Assembly: GCA_023458855.1 (NCBI GenBank)
Contig: JAEWWQ010000210.1
Location: forward strand, 1-5,355
Origin: Bacillota bacterium
GTDB lineage: Bacteria; Bacillota; Clostridia; Lachnospirales; Lachnospiraceae
Reading direction: 5' to 3'
DNA length: 5,355 nt
Part shown: piece by piece, positions 1-5,355 of the stretch
Numbering within the stretch: position 1 is the first letter of the stretch
Layout of the letters: each line of letters starts with the position of its first letter
The notes under the pieces: model-generated
What the model was told of the DNA's origin: nothing
The model's input: the letters and a program-made list of their open reading frames with translations, nothing else
The model's database searches: none
Translations under genes and position numbers: made by a program

Positions 1-1
1 A

Positions 2-1000
2 TTAATCATCTGGAGCAATTATTTTATCTTCCTGATATTAAATATTGCAAAAAATATAATTTCTAACATAATAATTACAGTTGATTGTTCACGAAAAAAT
101 AAATATTTAAAAAAAGAAGCTTCCTCAGACTTGATGAAAGAATATAAAGGATCTGTAATTGCCTATGTGAAAGATGTTTTTATTTCCAAAATAGGTGGAT
201 ATGTCTATTATGGGACGGATAATATTATTATTTCTATATTTCTGGGTTCGATTTTTGCCGGATATTTATCAAACTATTCATTGGTGTCAACAGCTTTGCA
301 AACAATTGTTACACAGGTATTTACAGCCCAGCAGGCCACATATGGGAATTATGTAGCAATAGCAAATAGTAATAACGATGAAAGAATATTAACGGATAAC
401 TATTTTTTTGTAAATTATATTGTTGCAAATATTTGTATGGTATGTTGTATGTTCATGTTCCAGCCATTCATATCGTTGTTTTATGGAACCGCATATTTAC
501 TCAGTAATTATGTGGTCATTTTATTAAGCATAAATTTAGCACTGACAATAATACTAATCATACCTTCCCAGGTCTTTATTATCTATAAAATGTATCACTA
601 TGATAAGCCGATAATAGTGGTATCGGCATCAATTAATATTTTCTTATCCATTTTTCTTGTTAAGGTCATTGGTGTAGAGGGAACTTTAATAGGCACAATG
701 GTAACTTCTTTCATATATTTATTTAGCAGACTATATATAATTGCAAAATTAGTGTTTCAGGTTAAGTTCTGTTATTATCTGATAAAAGTCGTAAGATATG
801 CTATTGCAACCGCATGCTCTGTTTTGGTCGCCTGGATTGCTTCAAGCTTTATTAAAGTGTCTTCTTGGTTTGCTTTATTACTTCTGGCGTTGGTATTATG
901 CACAATCGGTGTGGTTCTTCCAATCATTGTTCTATTCAGGACAAGAGAGACAAAATATTTCATCAATAAACTGGACAAAATCTTTACAGTGAAAAAGTAG
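2..1000 (+). CDS. Polysaccharide (O-unit/capsule) flippase, Wzx/MOP type, 5'-truncated
   Basis: Integral membrane protein of the polysaccharide transporter branch of the MOP superfamily, expected to flip lipid-linked sugar repeat units across the membrane. The reading frame is open from base 2 with no stop, giving 332 residues. The TTG at 131 has no convincing ribosome site and lies inside a continuous charged/hydrophobic pattern, so it is probably internal. Family members usually run about 470-510 residues, so roughly 150 N-terminal residues lie outside the window. Seen directly: a basic linker (bases ~89-120), then the family-typical stretch IGGYVYYGTDNIIISIFLG followed by AGYLSNYSLV (bases ~194-285), and about seven or eight hydrophobic segments, the last at ~872-945, ending in a short basic tail. 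The gene is clearly more AT-rich than ispF and the genes after it, as is common for exchangeable surface-polysaccharide loci. The family call is firm; the substrate cannot be read. Another lipid-linked sugar exporter of the same superfamily is the alternative. Confidence 0.85.
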   Translation, partial: LIIWSNYFIFLILNIAKNIISNIIITVDCSRKNKYLKKEASSDLMKEYKGSVIAYVKDVFISKIGGYVYYGTDNIIISIFLGSIFAGYLSNYSLVSTALQTIVTQVFTAQQATYGNYVAIANSNNDERILTDNYFFVNYIVANICMVCCMFMFQPFISLFYGTAYLLSNYVVILLSINLALTIILIIPSQVFIIYKMYHYDKPIIVVSASINIFLSIFLVKVIGVEGTLIGTMVTSFIYLFSRLYIIAKLVFQVKFCYYLIKVVRYAIATACSVLVAWIASSFIKVSSWFALLLLALVLCTIGVVLPIIVLFRTRETKYFINKLDKIFTVKK

Positions 1001-1011
1001 TGTAGTAATAT
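983..1011 (+). promoter_or_regulatory. Possible sigma-A promoter for ispF
   Basis: TTTACA (983-988) and TAATAT (1006-1011) are separated by 17 bases. The -35 box matches the consensus at 5 of 6 positions and the -10 box at 4 of 6. The -35 lies in the last codons of the flippase gene and the -10 just after its stop, which would give a start point around 1018 and a leader of about 55 bases before ispF. In AT-rich DNA such pairs occur by chance, so this is tentative. It would separate ispF expression from the polysaccharide gene. Confidence 0.35.
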
Positions 1012-1072
1012 AGAAAGATAATTTCGAGGAAAAGTCGATATAGAAAATGATTTGCCGGACAAGGAGATTAAT

Positions 1073-1633
1073 ATGCGAATAGGAATGGGTTATGATGTGC
1101 ATAGATTAGTAGAAGATAGAGAACTGATAATAGGCGGAGTGAAGATACCATACGAAAAGGGACTGTTAGGTCATTCCGATGCAGATGTACTTTTGCATGC
1201 AGTTATGGATGGACTGTTAGGTGCTGCGGCGCTTGGAGATATTGGAAAACATTTCCCGGATACAGATCCTGCATATAAAGGAATCTCAAGTATTACCCTG
1301 TTGAAGCATGTCGGTAAGCTGCTTGAGGAAAACCTTTTTTTAATTGAAAATATAGATGCCACAATTATCGCGCAGCAGCCAAAGATGAGACCGCACATAG
1401 AAGCCATGCGTCAGAATATAGCGGATACATTGGGAATTACCATAGAACAGGTTAATGTGAAAGCGACAACAGAAGAAGGATTGGGCTTTACAGGAGCAGG
1501 AGAGGGGATTGCCTCTCAGGCAATCTGTATGCTCACAAGTCCGGTTAATTATATGGATATGGATGTTACCAGTGTGGGTGGAGATGCAGATAAATGTGCG
1601 GGGTGCAATGGATGCAGTAAGTGCCCTGAATAA
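1073..1633 (+). CDS. ispF: 2-C-methyl-D-erythritol 2,4-cyclodiphosphate synthase with Cys-rich C-terminal tail
   Basis: IspF is the cytosolic trimeric MEP-pathway enzyme that cyclises CDP-methylerythritol 2-phosphate to MEcPP, releasing CMP, on the route to isoprenoids. The ATG at 1073 is chosen over the in-frame TTG at 1052 because AAGGAG (1061-1066) sits 6 bases upstream and the product then begins MRIGMGYDVHR, as the family does. Visible residues match Escherichia coli numbering: metal ligands D8, H10 and H42, the GHSDADVLLHAVMD block (33-46), D56, the AQQPKMRPH segment (100-108), and T132/T133/E135 in ATTEEGLGFTGAGEG. The core ends near residue 156, but the protein runs to 186 residues against a usual ~155-160. 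The extra tail ends CAGCNGCSKCPE, with Cys at 175, 178, 181 and 184. ispD is not adjacent on the window side visible. The enzyme assignment is very secure; the tail's role is unknown. Confidence 0.96.
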   Translation: MRIGMGYDVHRLVEDRELIIGGVKIPYEKGLLGHSDADVLLHAVMDGLLGAAALGDIGKHFPDTDPAYKGISSITLLKHVGKLLEENLFLIENIDATIIAQQPKMRPHIEAMRQNIADTLGITIEQVNVKATTEEGLGFTGAGEGIASQAICMLTSPVNYMDMDVTSVGGDADKCAGCNGCSKCPE

Positions 1634-1676
1634 AAATGATGGGGTAGTGAAAATGCCGCTTTTGAAGGAAAATCTA

Positions 1677-1705
1677 TTGACAAAACAGCTATTTTTGCAT
1701 ATGCT
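1677..1705 (+). promoter_or_regulatory. Sigma-A promoter of the T-box/cysE-cysS unit
   Basis: A perfect TTGACA (1677-1682) is followed after 17 bases by TATGCT (1700-1705), a 4 of 6 match to TATAAT. Transcription would begin near 1711-1713, just upstream of the T-box Stem I. No hairpin terminator is seen between the ispF stop (1633) and this site, so read-through from ispF into the leader is also possible. Confidence 0.7.
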
Positions 1706-1923
1706 AACAATGACTAGATAAGATAAAGACGTTGAACGAAGAGAGTAGGTTGTTGGAAGATAACAGAGAGGGAATATCACCGGCTGAAAGTATTCCTGAT
1801 CAGAAGATGACTGAAGTGCATTCGTGAGTTGACTGAATGAACACTGTGCAGACACAGGAATAGTTGGGTACGGAAGCCTCCGTTATGGGCATTGAGATAA
1901 GAATACATAAATATTCTTAATGT

Positions 1924-1949
1924 GGAGTGGAACCGCGTATATCGCCTCC
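1924..1949 (+). promoter_or_regulatory. T-box antiterminator
   Basis: GGAG (1924-1927) pairs with CTCC (1946-1949) and GCG (1935-1937) with CGC (1943-1945), leaving the seven-base bulge TGGAACC (1928-1934) that binds the free NCCA end of uncharged tRNA. The CTCC arm is also needed by the terminator hairpin, so the two structures exclude each other. This is the standard T-box switch, read here from base pairing by eye. Confidence 0.88.
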
Positions 1950-1984
1950 TATAGAAGCTATTTGCTTTTATAGGGGTTTTTTTT
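1946..1984 (+). terminator. Intrinsic terminator of the T-box switch
   Basis: Bases 1946-1958 pair with 1964-1976 as a 13-bp stem (including two G-U pairs) closed by a five-base loop, followed directly by eight T residues (1977-1984), then G and five more T. It ends 24 bases before the cysE start. When tRNA-Cys is charged it is expected to stop transcription here; uncharged tRNA-Cys stabilises the competing antiterminator. Confidence 0.92.
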
Positions 1985-2008
1985 GTTTTTAAAGTGGGAG
2001 GTCAAAAT

Positions 2009-2689
2009 ATGGGATTAGTTAAAATTGTGAGAGAGGAAATCAGGATCATCAGAGAAAGGGATCCGGCAATTCATTCATCAATGGAAGTCTTCTTGTATCC
2101 TAGCTTTAAGGCAATGCTGCATTACAGAGTTGCGCATAAATTATATAGTAAGGGACACTATTTTCTTGCCAGATGGATCTCACAGCGTGCTGTGCGAAAG
2201 ACCGGAATTGAGATTCATCCGGGTGCACAGATTGGCACCGGGTTCTTTATCGATCATGGAAATGGTGTTATTATTGGTGAAACAGCAGTTGTAGGTAATA
2301 ATGTAACTTTATATCAAGGTGTAACACTGGGGGGTACTGGTAAAGAGCACGGAAAGCGGCACCCGACAGTTGGTGATAATGTTATGATCAGTGCAGGGGC
2401 TAAGATATTAGGTTCTTTCACCATTGGTGAGAATTCTAAGATTGGCGCAGGAAGTGTGGTTTTAGAAGAGGTACCACCGAATTCCACCGTCGTCGGTGTT
2501 CCTGGCAGAGTCGTAAAGAGAAATAATCAGATGCTGCCAAGAGAAGAACTGGATCAGTGTAATCTCCCGAATCCGGTGCAGGAAGACATCACGGTATTGC
2601 AGCATGCCAATACTGCCCTTACCAATAAGATAATTGAGTTGGAGCAGGAACTAAAGGAAATCAAGAAGACAAAAAAAGATGCTGATTAA
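2009..2689 (+). CDS. cysE: Serine O-acetyltransferase
   Basis: Cytosolic enzyme transferring acetyl from acetyl-CoA to L-serine to give O-acetylserine, the carbon skeleton for cysteine. The ATG at 2009 is preferred to GTG at 1994 because GGGAGG (1996-2001) lies 7 bases upstream and would be inside the longer version. The product is 226 residues, the size of the short Gram-positive form rather than the ~273 residue E. coli form. Seen: N-terminal helical part with DPAIHSSMEVF (18-28), then a left-handed beta-helix of hexapeptide repeats from about residue 67 (IEIHPGAQIG) to 165. It includes IDHGNGVIIGETAVVG with catalytic-type H83, and GVTLGGTGKEHGKRHP (104-119) in the CoA/serine region. The acid 15 residues before H83 is E68, where E. 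coli has Asp143. The C-terminal ~30 residues look like a charged amphipathic helix and end KKDAD. First gene behind the tRNA-Cys T-box, 81 bases before cysS. Confidence 0.96.
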   Translation: MGLVKIVREEIRIIRERDPAIHSSMEVFLYPSFKAMLHYRVAHKLYSKGHYFLARWISQRAVRKTGIEIHPGAQIGTGFFIDHGNGVIIGETAVVGNNVTLYQGVTLGGTGKEHGKRHPTVGDNVMISAGAKILGSFTIGENSKIGAGSVVLEEVPPNSTVVGVPGRVVKRNNQMLPREELDQCNLPNPVQEDITVLQHANTALTNKIIELEQELKEIKKTKKDAD

Positions 2690-2691
2690 AA

Positions 2692-2743
2692 AATAAGAAG
2701 ATACTGCAGATAATAAGAGGCAGAAAGCGGAAATAATAAGAAG
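2692..2743 (+). repeat. Three imperfect AATAAGARG repeats between cysE and cysS
   Basis: The 81-base gap contains AATAAGAAG (2692-2700), AATAAGAGG (2712-2720) and AATAAGAAG (2735-2743), spaced 20 and 23 bases apart in a purine-rich strand nearly free of T-C tracts. No hairpin or terminator is evident. The cysS ribosome site AGGAG (2761-2765) follows. The repeats may be low-complexity spacer; function is unknown. Confidence 0.4.
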
Positions 2744-2770
2744 AGCGATAAAGCGCAGATAGGAGTTAAT

Positions 2771-4180
2771 ATGAAAATATTTAATACACTTTCAAGGAGA
2801 AAAGAAGAATTTGTTCCAATTGAACCAGGAAAGGTTCGTATGTACGTATGTGGTCCTACGGTATACAATCTGATTCATATTGGAAATGCCAGACCGATGA
2901 TAGTATTTGATACGGTAAGACGTTACATGGAACATAAGGGCTATGAGGTAAATTATGTAAGCAATTTTACGGATGTGGATGACAAAATTATCAAACAGGC
3001 AATTGCAGAAGGAGTAGATGCGTCTGTGATCTCAGAGCGTTATATTGCTGAATGTAAGAAGGACATGGAGGCCATGAATGTCAGACCTGCAACGACACAT
3101 CCGAAGGCAACGGAAGAAATCTGTGGAATGCTTGATATGATCGCATCCTTAATTGAAAAGGGATATGCATATGTGGCGGCGGATGGAACGGTTTATTTTA
3201 GAACAAGGAATTTTAAAGAGTATGGAAAATTGTCTCATAAGAATATTGATGATCTGCAGGGGGGTAACCGTGCATTGCTGGTATCCGGTGAAGATCAGAA
3301 GGAAGATCCCCTTGACTTCGTATTGTGGAAGCCTAAAAAAGACGGAGAGCCATATTGGGATTCGGATTATTGCAAGGGACGCCCAGGATGGCATATTGAA
3401 TGCTCTGTTATGAGCAAAAAATATTTGGGCGATGAGATTGATATTCATGCCGGCGGAGAAGATCTGGTATTTCCACATCATGAAAATGAGATCGCGCAGA
3501 GCGAAGCAGCAAATGGAAAAGGATTTGCAAAGTACTGGATGCATAACGCATTTTTGAATATCGATAACAGAAAGATGAGTAAATCACTTGGCAACTTCTT
3601 TACCGTAAGGGATATCAGTGAGAAATATGACCTTCAGGTATTACGCTTTTTTATGTTATCAGCCCATTACAGAAGTCCGTTGAACTTTAGCGCAGACTTA
3701 ATGGAGAGCGCCCGGAATGGTCTTGACAGAATCGTGACAGCGGCAGAAAACATGAAGTTCTTATTGCTGACTGCAACAGGAAATGTCATAACAGAAAACG
3801 AAACTTCCCTGGCGGAAGAGGCGGCAGGATTCATTGCGAAATTTGATGAGGCAATGGATGATGATTTTAATACCGCAGATGCAATTTCGGTTATTTTTGA
3901 ATTGGTAAAATGGGCAAATACAAATATAAATGCAAACAGTTCAAAAGCATTGGTCGGGAAAGTGTTTGCAGAATTAAAAGAACTGGCTGATATTTGTGGT
4001 TTAATCGTTGACAAAAAGGCTGAAATGTTGGATTCTGATATTGAACAATTGATTTCAGACAGGCAGGCAGCACGAAAAGAAAAAAATTTTGCAAGAGCAG
4101 ATGAAATCAGAGATGAACTTTTAAGTAAAGGAATTATACTAGAGGATACACGTGAAGGTGTAAAATGGAAGAGAGCTTAA
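2771..4180 (+). CDS. cysS: Cysteinyl-tRNA synthetase
   Basis: Class I aminoacyl-tRNA synthetase that activates cysteine with ATP and loads it on tRNA-Cys. Start ATG has AGGAG (2761-2765) 5 bases upstream. Length 469 residues, normal for the family (~460-470). Seen in order: YVCGPTVYNLIHIGNARP with HIGN at 36-39; zinc-site residues C27, C211 (in GWHIECSVMS), H236 and E240 (in FPHHENE), matching the E. coli set C28/C209/H234/E238; GGEDLVFPHHENE; KMSKS at 268-272 followed by LGNFFTV; then the helical DALR-type anticodon-binding region (FDEAMDDDFNTADAI) and a basic C-terminus with RADEIRDELLSKGI. Intact. It is downstream of the tRNA-Cys T-box, so its own substrate tRNA reports demand for it. It overlaps mrnC at its 3' end. 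Confidence 0.98.
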   Translation: MKIFNTLSRRKEEFVPIEPGKVRMYVCGPTVYNLIHIGNARPMIVFDTVRRYMEHKGYEVNYVSNFTDVDDKIIKQAIAEGVDASVISERYIAECKKDMEAMNVRPATTHPKATEEICGMLDMIASLIEKGYAYVAADGTVYFRTRNFKEYGKLSHKNIDDLQGGNRALLVSGEDQKEDPLDFVLWKPKKDGEPYWDSDYCKGRPGWHIECSVMSKKYLGDEIDIHAGGEDLVFPHHENEIAQSEAANGKGFAKYWMHNAFLNIDNRKMSKSLGNFFTVRDISEKYDLQVLRFFMLSAHYRSPLNFSADLMESARNGLDRIVTAAENMKFLLLTATGNVITENETSLAEEAAGFIAKFDEAMDDDFNTADAISVIFELVKWANTNINANSSKALVGKVFAELKELADICGLIVDKKAEMLDSDIEQLISDRQAARKEKNFARADEIRDELLSKGIILEDTREGVKWKRA

Positions 4181-4605
4181 GCCTATTAGAAAAATTGAAA
4201 AAAGAATTTGCATGTGACGAAGTAGATATTAAGACATATTCCCCCCTCACATTGGCGTATATCGGAGATGCTATTTACGATTTAATGATTCGGACAGTGG
4301 TAGTAGAGCGTGGGAACCGTGCCGCAAGCGGACTTCATAAGACGACAAGCAGAATCGTCAATGCAGGGACACAGGCAGTCATGATAGAGGCGTTGGCAGA
4401 GCATCTGACGGAAGAAGAAATGGCGGTATATAAGAGAGGCCGTAATGCCAAATCTTATACGTCAGCCAAAAATGCTTCGATAGGAGATTACAGAAAGGCG
4501 ACCGGTATGGAAGCACTGTTAGGCTATCTGTATCTGACGAATCGTATGGATAGGGCAATCAGTCTGGTGAAGATGGGACTATCCAGAACAGGCACAGACA
4601 TTTAG
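4165..4605 (+). CDS. mrnC: Mini-ribonuclease III (23S rRNA end maturation)
   Basis: Dimeric RNase III-like catalytic domain without a dsRNA-binding domain; in Bacillus it trims the 23S rRNA precursor ends. 146 residues, close to the ~143 of B. subtilis MrnC. Seen: LAYIGDAIYDLMIR (30-43), with D35 in the position of the RNase III signature acid; RGRNAKSYTSAKNASIGDYRKATG (about 91-114); and GMEALLGYLYL (114-124), with E116 as the second metal-binding acid. Start ATG at 4165 lies within the last codons of cysS, a 16-base overlap in a different frame, with AAGGTG (4155-4160) just upstream; translation is probably coupled to cysS. Followed after 44 bases by rlmB, another 23S rRNA-directed gene. 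Confidence 0.95.
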   Translation: MEESLSLLEKLKKEFACDEVDIKTYSPLTLAYIGDAIYDLMIRTVVVERGNRAASGLHKTTSRIVNAGTQAVMIEALAEHLTEEEMAVYKRGRNAKSYTSAKNASIGDYRKATGMEALLGYLYLTNRMDRAISLVKMGLSRTGTDI

Positions 4606-4649
4606 ACAGTGGGAATTTCTTCGCAAGGTCTGGTAGAACAGGAGTGAAC

Positions 4650-5355
4650 ATGGGATATACAGAATTTACAATTGAGGGCCGGAATGCTGTGATCGAAGCA
4701 TTTCGTTCAGGAAAGACCATAGACAAGCTTTATATATTGGACGGTTGTCAGGATGGTCCGATCATGACAATCAAAAGAGAAGCAAAGAAGCAGAACACAA
4801 TGATAAAGTTCGTGGAGAAGGAAAGGCTTGATCAATTATCAGAGACAGGCAGACACCAGGGCGTGATTGCCCGGGCAGCTGCATATGAGTATGCAGAAGT
4901 TGAAGATATTCTGAACCGCGCAAAGGAAAAAGGAGAAGCACCATTTATTTTTCTACTGGATAATATAGAAGACCCGCATAATCTTGGAGCAATTATCAGA
5001 ACAGCAAACCTGGCGGGAGCACATGGAGTGATTATTCCGAAGAATCGTGCGGTTGGATTGACCGCTACAGTGGCAAAAACTTCAGCCGGAGCATTAAATT
5101 ATACGCCGGTAGCCAAGGTGACGAATCTGACGAAGACAATGGAAGAATTGAAAAAGCAGGGACTCTGGTTTGTCTGTGCGGATATGGATGGAGCTAAGAT
5201 GTATGATCTGGACCTGAAGGGACCGATCGGACTGGTCATTGGGAGTGAAGGAGAAGGGGTCGGACGCTTAATAAAAGAAAACTGTGACTTTGTTGCATCA
5301 ATCCCAATGAAGGGTGATATCGATTCGCTGAATGCCTCTGTTGCAGCAGGGGTAC
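4650..5355 (+). CDS. rlmB: 23S rRNA 2'-O-ribose methyltransferase, TrmH/SpoU family, 3'-truncated
   Basis: SPOUT-class methyltransferase using SAM to methylate a 23S rRNA ribose (Gm2251 in E. coli for RlmB). Start ATG at 4650 with AGGAG (4640-4644) 5 bases upstream. The frame is open to the right edge with no stop: 235 residues visible of a usual ~245-250, so only a short tail is missing. Seen: N-terminal L30e-like substrate-binding domain beginning FTIEGRNAVIEAF (6-18), with TGRHQGVIAR at 66-75; SpoU motif 1 LDNIEDPHNLGAIIRTA (103-119, R117 in the SAM/catalytic site position); motif 2 LVIGSEGEGVGRLI (195-208); motif 3 IPMKGDIDSLNASVAAG (218-234). The family and the cysS-mrnC neighbourhood match the Bacillus yacO/rlmB gene. 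The exact nucleotide modified is inferred from family, not shown. Confidence 0.93.
   Translation, partial: MGYTEFTIEGRNAVIEAFRSGKTIDKLYILDGCQDGPIMTIKREAKKQNTMIKFVEKERLDQLSETGRHQGVIARAAAYEYAEVEDILNRAKEKGEAPFIFLLDNIEDPHNLGAIIRTANLAGAHGVIIPKNRAVGLTATVAKTSAGALNYTPVAKVTNLTKTMEELKKQGLWFVCADMDGAKMYDLDLKGPIGLVIGSEGEGVGRLIKENCDFVASIPMKGDIDSLNASVAAGV

Larger units (their letters stand above)
1722..1985 (+). promoter_or_regulatory. T-box leader sensing uncharged tRNA-Cys
   Basis: Cis-acting leader RNA that reads tRNA charging and controls transcription into cysE and cysS. Seen in order: ACGAA (1736-1740) paired with TTCGT (1821-1825) closes the lower part of Stem I; AGAGAG (1765-1770) is the distal bulge motif; GGAATA (1771-1776) pairs with TATTCC (1791-1796) around the conserved loop GGCTGAAA (1782-1789). 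The probable specifier codon is TGC (1817-1819), in the context GAAG-TGC-A. Small hairpins follow at 1844-1857 (CTGTG/CACAG) and 1870-1883 (ACGGA/TCCGT), and a perfect 8-bp hairpin at 1898-1919. The T-box TGGAACCGCG lies at 1928-1937. The base after TGG is A, which pairs with discriminator U73, the base tRNA-Cys carries. Codon, acceptor pairing and downstream genes all agree on cysteine. Exact ends and upper Stem I pairings are not resolved. Confidence 0.93.

Noticed and set aside
131..133. TTG as the start of the flippase gene
   Set aside because: The frame is open from base 2, there is no good ribosome site, and the upstream residues fit the family, so the gene starts outside the window.
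775..1062. Reverse-strand frame at the flippase/ispF junction
   Set aside because: Overlaps the clear membrane-protein coding frame and shows no domain or start signal.
1653..1721. Small 22-codon ORF (MPLLKENLL...) ahead of the T-box as a leader peptide
   Set aside because: It lies across the TTGACA/TATGCT promoter, so it would not be translated from the leader transcript; it has no clear ribosome site and no run of Cys codons.
1340..1855. 171-codon reverse-strand frame
   Set aside because: Runs antisense across ispF, the promoter and the T-box Stem I, with no ribosome site or recognisable domain; a shadow of conserved features.
1898..1919. Perfect 8-bp hairpin as a separate terminator or operator
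   Set aside because: No T tract follows and it sits just before the TGGAACCGCG element where T-box Stem III belongs.
3149..3544. Reverse-strand frame inside cysS
   Set aside because: Complement of strongly conserved CysS codons; no independent support.
4606..4649. Terminator or promoter between mrnC and rlmB
   Set aside because: Only 44 bases with no hairpin, T tract or convincing -35/-10 pair; co-transcription is simpler.
1..5355. CRISPR array, tRNA/rRNA gene, insertion sequence or attachment site
   Set aside because: No regularly spaced repeats, terminal inverted repeats, transposase frame or tRNA cloverleaf found by eye on either strand.

Overview
The window reads as a chromosomal segment of a Gram-positive Firmicute, most likely a clostridial or Lachnospiraceae-type gut anaerobe. 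This is inferred from the gene order ispF - (T-box) - cysE - cysS - mrnC - rlmB, the Mini-III ribonuclease, strong AGGAG-type ribosome binding sites, a cysteine T-box leader and moderate-to-low GC. All genes are on the + strand. I cannot name a species from the sequence.

Layout. Bases 2-1000 carry the C-terminal two thirds of an AT-rich polysaccharide flippase (Wzx/MOP type) whose frame is open through the left edge. Bases 1073-1633 encode IspF of the MEP isoprenoid pathway, with an unusual cysteine-rich C-terminal tail. Bases 1634-2008 contain no gene but hold a promoter and a complete T-box leader. Its specifier codon (UGC), its UGGA acceptor-pairing sequence and the downstream genes all indicate sensing of uncharged tRNA-Cys. 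The leader ends in an intrinsic terminator just before cysE (2009-2689). Then follow cysS (2771-4180), mrnC (4165-4605, overlapping cysS by 16 bases) and rlmB (4650 to the right edge, truncated).

Logic. CysE makes O-acetylserine for cysteine synthesis and CysS charges tRNA-Cys. Placing both behind one tRNA-Cys-sensing leader ties cysteine supply and use to the charging state. MrnC and RlmB both act on 23S rRNA (end maturation and 2'-O-methylation), so the distal half of the unit is a ribosome maturation pair. A similar order (ispD-ispF-gltX-cysE-cysS-mrnC-rlmB) is known in Bacillus subtilis; here gltX is absent and a polysaccharide gene, not ispD, precedes ispF.

I do not see a new defence, mobile or RNA-based system. 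The points most worth a second look are the CxxCxxCxxC tail on IspF, the CysE C-terminus lacking the isoleucine used to dock CysK, and the accessory/core junction between the flippase and ispF.
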